Positions 1 through 7,778 are shown, numbered from the stretch's first letter. The stretch: 15,460 nucleotides of DNA from JAJRXK01 sp964593155 (GCA_964593155.1 CAZQHE010000100.1:1-15460), one strand, 5' to 3'. Made by a program: numbers and translations. The notes: generated by a model from the sequence alone, not told the origin.

Positions 1-28
1 CTGTCTGCATGGGAGCAGAGTAGCACGA

Positions 29-103
29 GGGGATGTCCGCGGTACGGGTTCCACCGCGGAACATCCCCAACCGATCCCCAACCCCGCCACTTCCACCGCG
101 GAA
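29..103. repeat. Two adjacent hairpins with a shared core, downstream of the TonB receptor gene
   Basis: Two inverted repeats lie just past the end of the minus-strand receptor gene. The first pairs 29-42 (GGGGATGTCCGCGG) with 54-68, with one bulged base. The second pairs CCACTTCC (88-95 area) with GGAAGTGG ending near 107. Both contain the same 13-mer, TTCCACCGCGGAA, at 49-61 and 91-103, 42 bases apart. The 10-mer ATCCCCAACC is also directly repeated at 63-72 and 74-83. No T-run follows on the minus strand, so this is not a textbook terminator. It could be a Rho-assisted 3' end or a REP-like intergenic repeat. Confidence 0.55.
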
Positions 104-112
104 GTGGATCGT

Positions 113-2191
113 CTAGTACCGCCACCCCAGCGACAGGTGCACCGCCCGACCGGGAGCGCCCACCTCGTCACCGGCGGCGAGGTCCTGCGTGGGCAGCACC
201 GCCTCGCGGGTGAGGTGTTCGTGGTAGGCGTGGTCGAGGAGATTGCGCACGCCGGCGCGCAGGACGAGGGCGGGGCTCGGACTGAGATCGACGTCGAGGT
301 CGAGGGTCACGAAGCCGGGGGTGCGGTCCTCGCCGAACCGTGGATCCACGCGGTCCTGTTCGGCCACGGCGCGGGCGGTGAGCTGCGCGCTCCACGGCGC
401 GAACGGACCACGCGCGCCGATCACCCGGGTTCCGAACCGGGCTTCGACGGGTGGTGTCTGCGGCAGGGGGAGATCGTACGTGGTATCGTGCGCGCGGACG
501 GCGTGCAGGCTCAGCGGGAGCGCGAGCCAGCGCCACGGACGCGCGGTGGCGGTGAGTTCGACGCCGGTGCGGCGGGCGTCGACGTTCTCGAACCCGCGGA
601 CACGATCCACACGCCCGTCGCCGTTCACGTCCTCCCGGGCAACGGTGGTCTCGAGCACGAAATCGCGGAACTCGGTGTGGTAGGCGGTCGCGGCGATCGA
701 CAGCGCGCGGGAGTCCCAGCGCAGCCCGATCTCGTTCTCCCAGCCGGTCTCGGTGTCCAGCGTCGGGTTGCCCACGCGGAAGCCGCCGGGCGCGGGGGCG
801 AAGGCGATCCACGACTCGTGCACGCCGGGTGCGCGCTGGGTGATGCCGGTACCGGCGTGCACCGACGTGCGGCGGTCGAGGCGCCACTGCCACTGGACGT
901 TGCCGCTGGCGACGAAGCGGTCGTCGTCGCTGCGCCGGGCGTCGTCGCCGTGGAAGCGCACGTAGGCGTCGGCGATGGTGCCGGCACCGAGGGGATCGTC
1001 GGTGGCGTCGGCGCGGCTGTTCACGTGGTTCGCGCGAGCGCCCACGCGCAGTTCGTGGCCGGCGGCGACGCGGCGCTGCCACTGGCCGAACACGCCCACG
1101 GTGCTCTGCGACAGGTCGGGCCAGAGGTGTTCGTCGAAGGTGCGATCCATGGCGAACACGGTCCGCCGCCGGCGAGCGTCGCGGGCCATGGTGGTGGCGT
1201 CGAGCCCGAACTGGACGTCGTGGTCGCTCCAGCGCGTGGTCCAGGTGGCCCGGGCCGCGAGGCTGCTGGCCTCGGACTCGGTGTTCGCTTCCATCATCGT
1301 GCGGTTCGACTTGAGCTGGTTGTCCATCGAGTGGTCGATCCGCGAGCCGCCGACGCGCAGCTCCCAGTGGGTTTCGTCGTCGACGGCGCGACGCACGCCA
1401 CCGGTGAGCATGCCGATGTCGCTGCGGCGCATGTCCATGGGCAGGGCGGGGAAGAGGGTCCGGTCTTCGCTCCCCACGTTCAGGGTCATCCATGCGCGTG
1501 TGCGCTGGTCGGGATCACCGGCTACCGACAGCACGCCGTGCACCACTTCCTGCGCGCTCGGCACGGTGCGTCCGCGAGCGTCCTCGTAGTCACCGGCGTC
1601 GACGGCCTCGAGGGCGACGCGGGTGTCGACGCCGGCGATGCGCCGGTCGACCCGCAGTTCGCCCACGGTGGCGTTGCGAGCACCGTCGAAGCCACCGCGC
1701 AGCCATCCGACCAGGTCGGGGGCGGCGAAGCGGCGCAGCTCGTCGTCGAGCACGATCCGCCCGCCGGTGCCGGCCGTGCCCAGGGCCACCGGAGCCATGC
1801 CCTCGACCACGGTCATCTCGTCGGCGGCGAGCATGGGGAGCATGTTCACGGGTGGGTCCATCTTGCCCGGACACGCTCCGAACAAGGGCAGCGGACCCAC
1901 CTGGGTCCGCACGCGCTCGCTGCCGAGGCCGCGGATCACCGGTTCCACCTGACCTGCGCCACGCTGCACGCCGTGCACCGAGGGCAACGCCTGCAGGGCT
2001 TCGCCGGTGGTGGTGAAGGCGCCGCTCTGCGTGGTCTCGGCGTCGAGCCGCGCGCTCGACGGAAGGTCGGGCACCAGGGGCACGGGATCGACGATACGGG
2101 TGCGGAGTTCGTGCGTGGGAGTCGGGGTCGCGGACGTGTCCGCGGCAGCGGTGCTCGCGGTGAGCAGCGCCAGCAACAGGGCGGAGAGCAT
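113..2191 (-). CDS. TonB-dependent outer-membrane receptor, OprC/NosA-like, probable copper uptake
   Basis: This 692-residue protein has a Sec signal peptide (residues 1-17, hydrophobic, ending AAA-D), a plug domain at about 40-155 and a long beta-barrel region that ends in an aromatic residue (LSLGWRY), as outer-membrane barrels do. The plug contains a Cys107-x3-Met111 motif in the context FGACPGKMDPP. The barrel contains His287-x-Met289 followed by DN (RIDHSMDN). From memory of the OprC/NosA family, a CxxxM plus HxM pair forms the copper site, so a copper receptor is the best specific call. The general TonB-receptor assignment is firm; the substrate is inferred. GGAG precedes the start by about 9 bases. 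It is last in a minus-strand run behind the YjbQ gene, from which it is separated by 114 bases. No TonB/ExbBD genes are in view. Confidence 0.88.
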   Translation of the reverse strand: MLSALLLALLTASTAAADTSATPTPTHELRTRIVDPVPLVPDLPSSARLDAETTQSGAFTTTGEALQALPSVHGVQRGAGQVEPVIRGLGSERVRTQVGPLPLFGACPGKMDPPVNMLPMLAADEMTVVEGMAPVALGTAGTGGRIVLDDELRRFAAPDLVGWLRGGFDGARNATVGELRVDRRIAGVDTRVALEAVDAGDYEDARGRTVPSAQEVVHGVLSVAGDPDQRTRAWMTLNVGSEDRTLFPALPMDMRRSDIGMLTGGVRRAVDDETHWELRVGGSRIDHSMDNQLKSNRTMMEANTESEASSLAARATWTTRWSDHDVQFGLDATTMARDARRRRTVFAMDRTFDEHLWPDLSQSTVGVFGQWQRRVAAGHELRVGARANHVNSRADATDDPLGAGTIADAYVRFHGDDARRSDDDRFVASGNVQWQWRLDRRTSVHAGTGITQRAPGVHESWIAFAPAPGGFRVGNPTLDTETGWENEIGLRWDSRALSIAATAYHTEFRDFVLETTVAREDVNGDGRVDRVRGFENVDARRTGVELTATARPWRWLALPLSLHAVRAHDTTYDLPLPQTPPVEARFGTRVIGARGPFAPWSAQLTARAVAEQDRVDPRFGEDRTPGFVTLDLDVDLSPSPALVLRAGVRNLLDHAYHEHLTREAVLPTQDLAAGDEVGAPGRAVHLSLGWRY

Positions 2192-2286
2192 GGGTCGACA
2201 CTCCAGGGAGACGACGGAAGACAGGAGGATGCCGCCCGCGGGCGGCCGACCGTGCGCGAGGATCGACGGGGGAAGGATAGGGCACT

Positions 2287-2301
2287 CGGCGGGATCCGCC
2301 G
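2287..2301 (-). other. Short GC hairpin between the YjbQ gene and the TonB receptor gene
   Basis: A perfect inverted repeat, CGGCGG-GAT-CCGCCG, begins five bases after the YjbQ stop codon in the direction of transcription. It has no T-run, so it may attenuate or stabilise an mRNA end rather than act as an intrinsic terminator. A weak -10-like TATCCT follows on the minus strand before the receptor gene. Confidence 0.25.
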
Positions 2302-2305
2302 CCCC

Positions 2306-2722
2306 TCACTCCCCGACGACCTGCACGAACACCTTCCGCTGCCGCGGCCGGTTGTCGTGGCAGATCACCACGACCTGCTGCCAGGTGCCGAGCACCAGCT
2401 CGCCCTGGTGCACGGGAACGGTGAGGTCGGAACCGACGAAGGCCGAACGCAGGTGCGAGAAGCCGTTGTCGTCGCCCCAGGTCTCCGAATGATGGCTGCG
2501 CATGTCGTGCGGCCACAGCTTCTCGAGCGCTTCCTGCAGGTCCTTCACCAGGGCGGGTTCGTACTCGAGCGTGGTGACCGAGGCCGTCGAGCCGATCGAG
2601 AAGACGTTGGCCACGCCCTCGGTCACCCCGGATTCGTGCAGGGTCGTACGGACCTCGTCGGTGACGTCGTGGACGTCGCTGAAGCCTTCGGTGGGCAGGG
2701 TGACGAGGCGTCCGTGGATCAT
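2306..2722 (-). CDS. YjbQ / UPF0047 family protein (secondary thiamine-phosphate synthase type)
   Basis: This 138-residue soluble protein matches the whole length of the YjbQ/UPF0047 family. Family signatures visible are the HSETWGDDNGFSHLRS stretch in the middle, the GTWQQVVVICHDNRPRQR segment (a strand and turn before the last beta strand) and the ending VFVQVVGE. E. coli YjbQ has weak thiamine-phosphate synthase activity in vitro, but the physiological role of the family is not settled, so the enzymatic name should be taken lightly. The start has a good ribosome binding site (GGAAGGA, about 8 bases upstream). It begins 34 bases after the stop of the secreted-protein gene at 2757-3449, so the two are probably cotranscribed although their functions look unrelated. 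Confidence 0.9.
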   Translation of the reverse strand: MIHGRLVTLPTEGFSDVHDVTDEVRTTLHESGVTEGVANVFSIGSTASVTTLEYEPALVKDLQEALEKLWPHDMRSHHSETWGDDNGFSHLRSAFVGSDLTVPVHQGELVLGTWQQVVVICHDNRPRQRKVFVQVVGE

Positions 2723-2756
2723 GCGGGATTCCTTCCGTCGCGGAACTCGGCAGCGA

Positions 2757-3449
2757 TCACTCGTCGAACAGGGCCTTCACCTTCGACCACGAGCCCTCGT
2801 CGGTGGTCACCGGCCCCTGTTCGATGCGCAGGGTGATCGTGGGGTCGTCGTCGTAGACGCGCCAGGTCGAGTTGCGATTGTTCGCGTTGACGCGGAAGAG
2901 CTGCGAGGAGGCGCTCGCGAGGTCGATCTGCGCCGGATCGCTGATGTGCTCGCTCGCCGGCAGCACCGTGTCGTTCCAGAGCTGCGGGTCCTCGAAGTTC
3001 ACGAGGAGCTGTCCCGTGGCCGTGCTCGACGGACCGAACAGTCCGGGGAAGTCCGCAACGTCGGGCTGGGCGCTCGAAGCGAGCTCGAAGTCGCCGACCG
3101 CCGTCGCCGTCTGGATCCGATGCGTCACGTACAGGATCGGTGCCAGCGTGGTGGACGAGGGCAGCGACCACACCTGGCCACTGGCCTCCATCACGAACTG
3201 CGTGGTCGCCGGATCGAGGTTGGAGCGGAACTCGGTCGGCGAGGCGAACGCGTCGGGCCCGGCGAGCGAGACGTCGTACTGGATGGTGGCGGTGTACGAC
3301 ACCCCCGGACCGAGGCCGGCCGGAACGGTCCCGCCGTTCTCGAACTCGCGGTCGAAGGTGCCGGAGATCTCGGCGATGAAGAAGGGCTGGGCGGCAGCGG
3401 GCGAGACCCCGAGCAACAGCACGAGGATGACGGCGAGAGCGGACTTCAT
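2757..3449 (-). CDS. Secreted protein of unknown function with KVKAL C-terminal tail
   Basis: This 230-residue protein starts with a clear Sec signal peptide (MKSALAVILVLLLGVSPAAA, cleavage after residue 20). The mature part is rich in beta-strand patterns and small polar residues (for example GPGVSYTATIQYDVSL near 50), like many secreted PEP-CTERM-type proteins, but there is no PEP-CTERM tail, no C-terminal membrane helix and no basic cluster. Instead it ends TTDEGSWSKVKALFDE, nearly the same tail as the otherwise different secreted protein at 11250-11915. I do not recognise a domain. The start has GGAG 8 bases upstream and follows directly from the signal peptide. The same frame stays open far upstream, antisense to putP, but that extension is not real. 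Confidence 0.82.
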   Translation of the reverse strand: MKSALAVILVLLLGVSPAAAQPFFIAEISGTFDREFENGGTVPAGLGPGVSYTATIQYDVSLAGPDAFASPTEFRSNLDPATTQFVMEASGQVWSLPSSTTLAPILYVTHRIQTATAVGDFELASSAQPDVADFPGLFGPSSTATGQLLVNFEDPQLWNDTVLPASEHISDPAQIDLASASSQLFRVNANNRNSTWRVYDDDPTITLRIEQGPVTTDEGSWSKVKALFDE

Positions 3450-3540
3450 GGATGCAGCTCCGATGGTGGCGCGGCCCGATCTCGGGGCGACCGGACGTGG
3501 GGAACGAAGGGCGAAGAACGATGGGCCAGGGGGAGCGCCG

Positions 3541-3570
3541 AGCATACGCGAGCGCGCACCGCGGCGACAA
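3541..3570 (-). promoter_or_regulatory. Candidate sigma-70 type promoter for the secreted-protein gene
   Basis: On the minus strand TTGTCG (3570-3565) and TATGCT (3546-3541) are separated by 18 bases. Each matches four of six consensus positions. It lies in the 134-base gap between putP and the secreted gene, about 90 bases before the start codon, so that gene probably has its own promoter rather than relying on putP read-through. Confidence 0.4.
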
Positions 3571-3583
3571 CCCGAGCGGCCGC

Positions 3584-5041
3584 TCAGACCCGCGCGCGTC
3601 CGCGCGGCCGGCTCAGCAGACTCACCAAGACCACCGCGATCGTCGCCGCCGCGAATCCGGGGATCAGTTCGTACAGTCCGGTCGGATCCTTCAACCACAA
3701 TCGCCAGACGATCGTGACGATCGCTCCCGTGATCATGCCCGCGACCACGCCGGATGCCGTCGTACGGCGCCAGAACAATCCGAGGATCACCGCCGGCCCG
3801 ATCGCCGCGCCCAGTCCGCCCCAGGCGAACAGCACGAGCCAGAACACCAGCCCCTGCGCACCCCACGCCAGCAGCACCGCCGCGATCCCGGCGAACAACA
3901 CCACCATCCGCGACAGCTTCAGCCGCTGCTGCTCGTCGAGTTCGGCGTCGGAGCGGACGACCTTCTCCCACACGTCGCGCACGACCGTCGACGACACCAC
4001 CAGCAACTGACTGTCCGCCGTCGACAGGATGGCCGCGAAGATCCCGCCCACGAGCAGGCCGTACAGCGCCGGCGTGAAGAAGTCGGCCGACAGGACGAGG
4101 TAGGCCATCTCGGGATCCTGCTCGGGCAGGTTCTCCACGGCCGGCACCAGCGCGCGGCCGACCAGACCCACGAACACCGCGCCCGCACCGAGCACCACGT
4201 TCCACGCGAAGCCGAACAGCCCGGCGGTGCGGATGTTCTTCGGGTCGTCGATCGACATGTAGCGCACCAGGATGTGCGGCTGTCCGGGCGAGCCGAGCCC
4301 GATGCCGAGGAAGCCGATCAGTGCACCGACGCCGAGCGAGAAGGGATCGACCAGGCCCGGATCGGTGCCGCGCAGACTCTCCGACAGCCCCGCGAAGCCG
4401 CCGATCTCGACCAGCCCGACGATCGGCAGCACGAGCAGCGCGACCAGCATGATCGTCGCCCGCACCACGTCGTTGTAGGCGACGGCGATGTAGCCGCCCA
4501 GCAGCATGTACACGACGATCAGCACGGCCGCGGCGAGCAGCGCCGTCCAGAAGGGGATCTGCAGGGCGGCCTCGAGGGTCTTCGCCCCGCCGTTGAGCTG
4601 GGCGGCGACGTAGGCGGTGAGGAACACGCCGATGATCAGCGCGCCGGTCACGCGGATGCGGCGCCGCGAGTCGGGGAACTTCGACTCGAACCAGTCGAGC
4701 AGGGTGATCGAGTCGTAGCGCTGGGCGTCGTCGCGCAGGCGCTGGCCCACGGTGAGGAACTGGATCAGCTCGACGATGGTGTAGCCGGCCACCGCCCACA
4801 GCGCGCCCGTTCCGCGCGCGTAGGCCATGCCGCTCACGCCGAGCACCAGCCACGACGAGCGGCCGGAACTGACGGCCGACAGCGCCACCACCAGCTTGTT
4901 CATGGCGCGGCCGCCGACGAAGAAGTCCGACTGCGAGCGGGTGCGCTTCAGCGCCACCAGTCCGACGATCACCGGCAGGAAGAGGGTGATCACGAATACG
5001 ATGAGCGCGAGCGGATCGGAGAGTCGTTCGTAGACGTTCAT
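3584..5041 (-). CDS. Sodium:solute symporter, PutP-like (SSS family)
   Basis: This 485-residue polytopic membrane protein has about 13 hydrophobic segments. PutP-like landmarks are FFVGGR (40-45), the helix-2 segment SAVSSGRSSWLVLG (55-68), GSPGQPHILVRYM (250-262) and S340-T341 in AAILSTADSQLLVVSS, which coincide even in number with the Na+-site Ser/Thr of E. coli PutP. At the position aligned with the essential Asp55 of PutP this protein has Gly60, followed by Arg61. Coupling ion and substrate may therefore differ from proline/Na+, and I leave the symbol blank. It is divergent from the nfn genes. The start has no Shine-Dalgarno sequence, and a -10 box sits only 8 bases away, so its mRNA may be leaderless. 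No other Met occurs until residue 47, which supports this start. Confidence 0.9.
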   Translation of the reverse strand: MNVYERLSDPLALIVFVITLFLPVIVGLVALKRTRSQSDFFVGGRAMNKLVVALSAVSSGRSSWLVLGVSGMAYARGTGALWAVAGYTIVELIQFLTVGQRLRDDAQRYDSITLLDWFESKFPDSRRRIRVTGALIIGVFLTAYVAAQLNGGAKTLEAALQIPFWTALLAAAVLIVVYMLLGGYIAVAYNDVVRATIMLVALLVLPIVGLVEIGGFAGLSESLRGTDPGLVDPFSLGVGALIGFLGIGLGSPGQPHILVRYMSIDDPKNIRTAGLFGFAWNVVLGAGAVFVGLVGRALVPAVENLPEQDPEMAYLVLSADFFTPALYGLLVGGIFAAILSTADSQLLVVSSTVVRDVWEKVVRSDAELDEQQRLKLSRMVVLFAGIAAVLLAWGAQGLVFWLVLFAWGGLGAAIGPAVILGLFWRRTTASGVVAGMITGAIVTIVWRLWLKDPTGLYELIPGFAAATIAVVLVSLLSRPRGRARV

Positions 5042-5049
5042 CGCCCCGG

Positions 5050-5055
5050 ACTATA
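5050..5055 (-). promoter_or_regulatory. Candidate -10 box of a leaderless symporter mRNA
   Basis: TATAGT on the minus strand (5055-5050, five of six consensus bases) ends 8 bases before the A of the symporter start codon. A transcript starting 7-9 bases after the -10 box would begin at or within two bases of the ATG. The -35 region is weak. Confidence 0.4.
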
Positions 5056-5117
5056 GCGGATCGCGCCCCGGTGGACAGCCCCTCGGGCGTCGTCGGTGGC
5101 GTTCGACGGGATCGCTT

Positions 5118-5134
5118 CTGTGATCCCTTCACAG
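5118..5134. promoter_or_regulatory. CRP/FNR-like palindrome between symporter and nfn genes
   Basis: CTGTGA-TCCCT-TCACAG is a perfect 6-bp inverted repeat whose arms are those of a CRP-family site (TGTGA/TCACA), but with a 5-base spacer instead of the usual 6. It lies 77 bases upstream of the symporter start and about 176 bases upstream of nfnA. A separate 10-bp palindrome, ATGTATACAT, is at 5215-5224 and contains a weak -10-like TATACA for the nfn direction. Confidence 0.3.
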
Positions 5135-5309
5135 GTATCGCGGAACCCGATCACGAAGTCCGTCCCACATCACGGAAATGGCCGGTCGCGGACATGGCCC
5201 CCTGGCGTCGGTCCATGTATACATCCCGACTGCCAGGCATGGCGGACTCCGTTGCCCCCGACGCCGATCCGCCCTGCCGGATCACAGCATCGCGCCGCGG
5301 AGGTCATGT

Positions 5310-6173
5310 ATGGTTCGCATCGTCGAGGCCCGCTTCCTCGCCCCGGACGTCAAGTACTTCCGCCTCGAGGCGCCGAAGATCGCCCGCAAGCGCAAGGCCG
5401 GGCAGTTCGTGATCCTCCGCGTGCATGACCAGGGCGAACGCATCCCGCTCACCATCGCCGACAGCAACGCCGACGAGGGCTGGATCGCCGTCATCGTCCA
5501 GGGCGTGGGCAAGACCACGAAGCTGCTCAACGAGAAGGAGACCGGCGAGACGATCTCCGACGTCGCCGGTCCGCTGGGCACCGCATCGCACATCGAGAAC
5601 TTCGGGACCGCCGTCTCCATCGGTGGCGGCGTCGGGACGGCCATCGCGTATCCGACCGCCGTCGCGTTGAAGGAGGCCGGCAACGAGGTCATCTCGATCA
5701 TCGGCGGCCGCTCGAAGGAGTACGTGATCCTCGAGGACGAGCTGGGCGCGATCTGCGACGAGGTCTACCCGACGACCGACGACGGCTCCTACGGTTTCCA
5801 CGGCTTCGTCACCGACAAGCTGCAGGAACTGATCGACTCGGGTCGCCGCATCGACTTCGTCCTGGCCATCGGCCCCGTGCCGATGATGCGTGCGGTGGCC
5901 GAGGTCACCCGCCCGCACGGGATCAAGACCGTGGTGAGCCTGAACCCGATCATGGTCGACGGCACGGGCATGTGCGGCGGTTGCCGCGTGGAGGTCGGCG
6001 GCGAGACGAAGTTCGCCTGCGTCGACGGTCCGGAATTCGACGCCCACGCGGTCGACTTCGACCTGCTCACGGCGCGCAACAAGGCGTATCTGGGATTCGA
6101 GCGGACCCGGCTCGACGAGTTCGAGCACGAGCACGAGTGCCGTCTCGGACAACAGGCAGATCAGCTCACCTAG
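5310..6173 (+). CDS. nfnA: NfnA-like small subunit (FAD, NAD and [2Fe-2S] binding) of NADH-dependent ferredoxin:NADP+ oxidoreductase
   Basis: This 287-residue protein belongs to the dihydroorotate-dehydrogenase electron-transfer/sulfide-dehydrogenase beta family. The FAD domain occupies about 1-95 with RIPLT at 44-48. The nucleotide domain begins with the glycine-rich VSIGGGVGTAIAYP at 102-115. The C-terminal iron-sulfur motif is D217-G-T-G-M-C222-G-G-C225, then C237. An Asp plus three Cys is the ligand set I recall for Nfn small subunits. With the large subunit 53 bases downstream it should form the cytoplasmic flavin-based bifurcating enzyme that couples NADH and reduced ferredoxin to NADPH formation. 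A sulfide dehydrogenase (SudAB) role is the main alternative. The start at 5310 is fixed by GGAGG at 5299-5303; an open extension upstream lacks one. Confidence 0.88.
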   Translation: MVRIVEARFLAPDVKYFRLEAPKIARKRKAGQFVILRVHDQGERIPLTIADSNADEGWIAVIVQGVGKTTKLLNEKETGETISDVAGPLGTASHIENFGTAVSIGGGVGTAIAYPTAVALKEAGNEVISIIGGRSKEYVILEDELGAICDEVYPTTDDGSYGFHGFVTDKLQELIDSGRRIDFVLAIGPVPMMRAVAEVTRPHGIKTVVSLNPIMVDGTGMCGGCRVEVGGETKFACVDGPEFDAHAVDFDLLTARNKAYLGFERTRLDEFEHEHECRLGQQADQLT

Positions 6174-6226
6174 GGAACGAGATCGAGGCCGGGCGCCCGG
6201 CCGGATCCGAGCACGAGGACCGACGT

Positions 6227-7684
6227 ATGGCCGAGCATCTTCCCCCCAAGGAACGACGCAAGATCGAGCGGCAGAAGATGCCCGAGCAGGACGCCACCGC
6301 CCGGAGCCACAACTTCGAGGAAGTGAACCTGGGCATGACGGCCGCCCTGGCCGTGCGCGAGGCGCAGCGCTGTCTCGACTGCAAGAACCCGAAGTGCGTG
6401 ATGGGATGCCCCGTCAACGTCGACATCGGTGGCTTCATCCGCCTGGTGGTCGAGGAGCGCTTCGACGAGGCCGCCAAGGTGATCAAGGGCGACAACTCGC
6501 TGCCCGCGATCTGCGGCCGCGTGTGCCCGCAGGAGGAGCAGTGCGAGCAGCTGTGCATCCTGGGCAAGAAGGGCGATCCCGTGGCGATCGGTCACCTCGA
6601 GCGCTTCGTCGCCGACTTCGAGCGCGAGGGCGGCCTGATGAAGGTCACCCCGCCCGCCGAACGCACCGGCAAGAAGGTTGCGATCGTGGGCAGTGGTCCG
6701 TCGGGTCTGAGCTGTGCCACCGACCTCGCCAAGCAGGGCCACGACGTCACCGTGTTCGAGGCCCTGCACGAACTCGGCGGCGTGCTGGTGTACGGCATTC
6801 CCGAGTTCCGTCTGCCCAAGGAGATCGTGGCGGCCGAGATCGACCAGCTGCGCAAGCTCGGCGTGGAGTTCGTCACCAACGCCGTGATCGGCATGACCGA
6901 CACGATCGAGGAGCTGCTCGAGGAAGAGGGCTACGACGCCGTCTTCATCGGCGTGGGCGCCGGTCTGCCGCGCTTCCTGAACGTGCCGGGCGAGAACCTG
7001 ATCGGGGTGTACTCGTCGAACGAGTTCCTCACCCGCGTGAACCTCATGAAGGCCTACCGCGAGGATTCCGACACGCCGGTCTTCGACGTGACGGGCAAGA
7101 ACGTGGTGGTCTTCGGCGGTGGCAACACCGCCATGGATGCCGTGCGCACCTCGTTGCGTCTGGGCGCGAAGAGCGCGAGGATCATCTACCGCCGTTCCGA
7201 CGCCGAGATGCCCGCGCGCAACGAGGAGATCCACCACGCGCGCGAGGAGGGCGTGGAGTTCGTCATGCTCACCAACCCGCTCGAATTCATCGGCGACGAG
7301 CAGGGCTGGGTGAAGAAGGTTCGTCTGCAGAAGATGGAGCTCGGCGAGCCCGACGACAGCGGGCGCCGCCGCCCGGTGCCGATCGAGGGCAGCGAGTACG
7401 ACCTCGACATCGACATGGCCGTGGTGGCCATCGGCAACAAGTCGAACCCGCTGATCCAGAAGACCTCGCCGGGCATCGAGCACACCCGCTGGGGCACGAT
7501 CGTCGCCGACGACGAGACCTGCCGCACCACGCGTCCGGGCGTCTTCGCCGGCGGCGACATCGTCACCGGCGGGGCGACCGTGATCCTCGCCATGGGCGCC
7601 GGGCGGCGCGCCGCGGCGTCGATCCACCGCTACCTCGAGACCGGGGTGTGGGAGGACGAGAGCCCGACCGAAGTCGAGGCCTGA
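6227..7684 (+). CDS. nfnB: NfnB-like large subunit, GltD-type NADPH oxidoreductase with two [4Fe-4S] motifs
   Basis: This 485-residue protein has the usual length for NfnB and for the glutamate synthase small subunit. N-terminal ferredoxin-like cysteines are C49, C52, C57 and C61 (CLDCKNPKCVMGCP) and C96, C100, C106 and C110. The FAD Rossmann motif VAIVGSGPSGLSCATDLA follows at about residue 149, then the NADP(H) motif VVVFGGGNTAMDAVR near 295, and the closing FAD contact GVFAGGDIVTGGATVILAMGAG near 445. The partner is the small subunit just upstream. No large glutamate synthase subunit is present, so Nfn (NADPH supply by electron bifurcation) is preferred over GltD. ATG at 6227 is chosen from GAGG at 6215-6218 and the family-typical N-terminus. 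Confidence 0.9.
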   Translation: MAEHLPPKERRKIERQKMPEQDATARSHNFEEVNLGMTAALAVREAQRCLDCKNPKCVMGCPVNVDIGGFIRLVVEERFDEAAKVIKGDNSLPAICGRVCPQEEQCEQLCILGKKGDPVAIGHLERFVADFEREGGLMKVTPPAERTGKKVAIVGSGPSGLSCATDLAKQGHDVTVFEALHELGGVLVYGIPEFRLPKEIVAAEIDQLRKLGVEFVTNAVIGMTDTIEELLEEEGYDAVFIGVGAGLPRFLNVPGENLIGVYSSNEFLTRVNLMKAYREDSDTPVFDVTGKNVVVFGGGNTAMDAVRTSLRLGAKSARIIYRRSDAEMPARNEEIHHAREEGVEFVMLTNPLEFIGDEQGWVKKVRLQKMELGEPDDSGRRRPVPIEGSEYDLDIDMAVVAIGNKSNPLIQKTSPGIEHTRWGTIVADDETCRTTRPGVFAGGDIVTGGATVILAMGAGRRAAASIHRYLETGVWEDESPTEVEA

Positions 7685-7722
7685 TCGGACACCGCGCCGA
7701 GCCAGATGTCGAGTCCACCGAA

Positions 7723-7752
7723 ACGGGGCGGCCGCAGTTGCGACCGCCCCGT
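7723..7752. terminator. Bidirectional hairpin between convergent nfnB and ahpD
   Basis: ACGGGGCGG (7723-7731) pairs perfectly with CCGCCCCGT (7744-7752) around a 12-base loop. It sits in the 94-base gap between two genes that converge. On the minus strand the stem is followed by TTTCGG; on the plus strand the U-tract is poor. Confidence 0.6.
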
Positions 7753-7778
7753 GTGGGTTCGACCGGCCGAGCGTGGTC

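Noticed and set aside
1878..1887. CCGAACAAGG, close to the right half of the 25-bp operator
   Set aside because: It is a single half-site inside the TonB receptor coding region with no matching partner at the right distance.
104..2836. Very long open frame on the plus strand opposite the TonB receptor, YjbQ and secreted-protein genes
   Set aside because: Its translation is low-complexity and rich in Gly, Val, Glu and His. It is a by-product of GC-rich third positions in the minus-strand genes, which have signal peptides, family motifs and ribosome binding sites.
3574..3585. Perfect palindrome GAGCGGCCGCTC at the end of the symporter gene
   Set aside because: It has no loop or T-run and overlaps the stop codon; short GC palindromes are expected in this composition.
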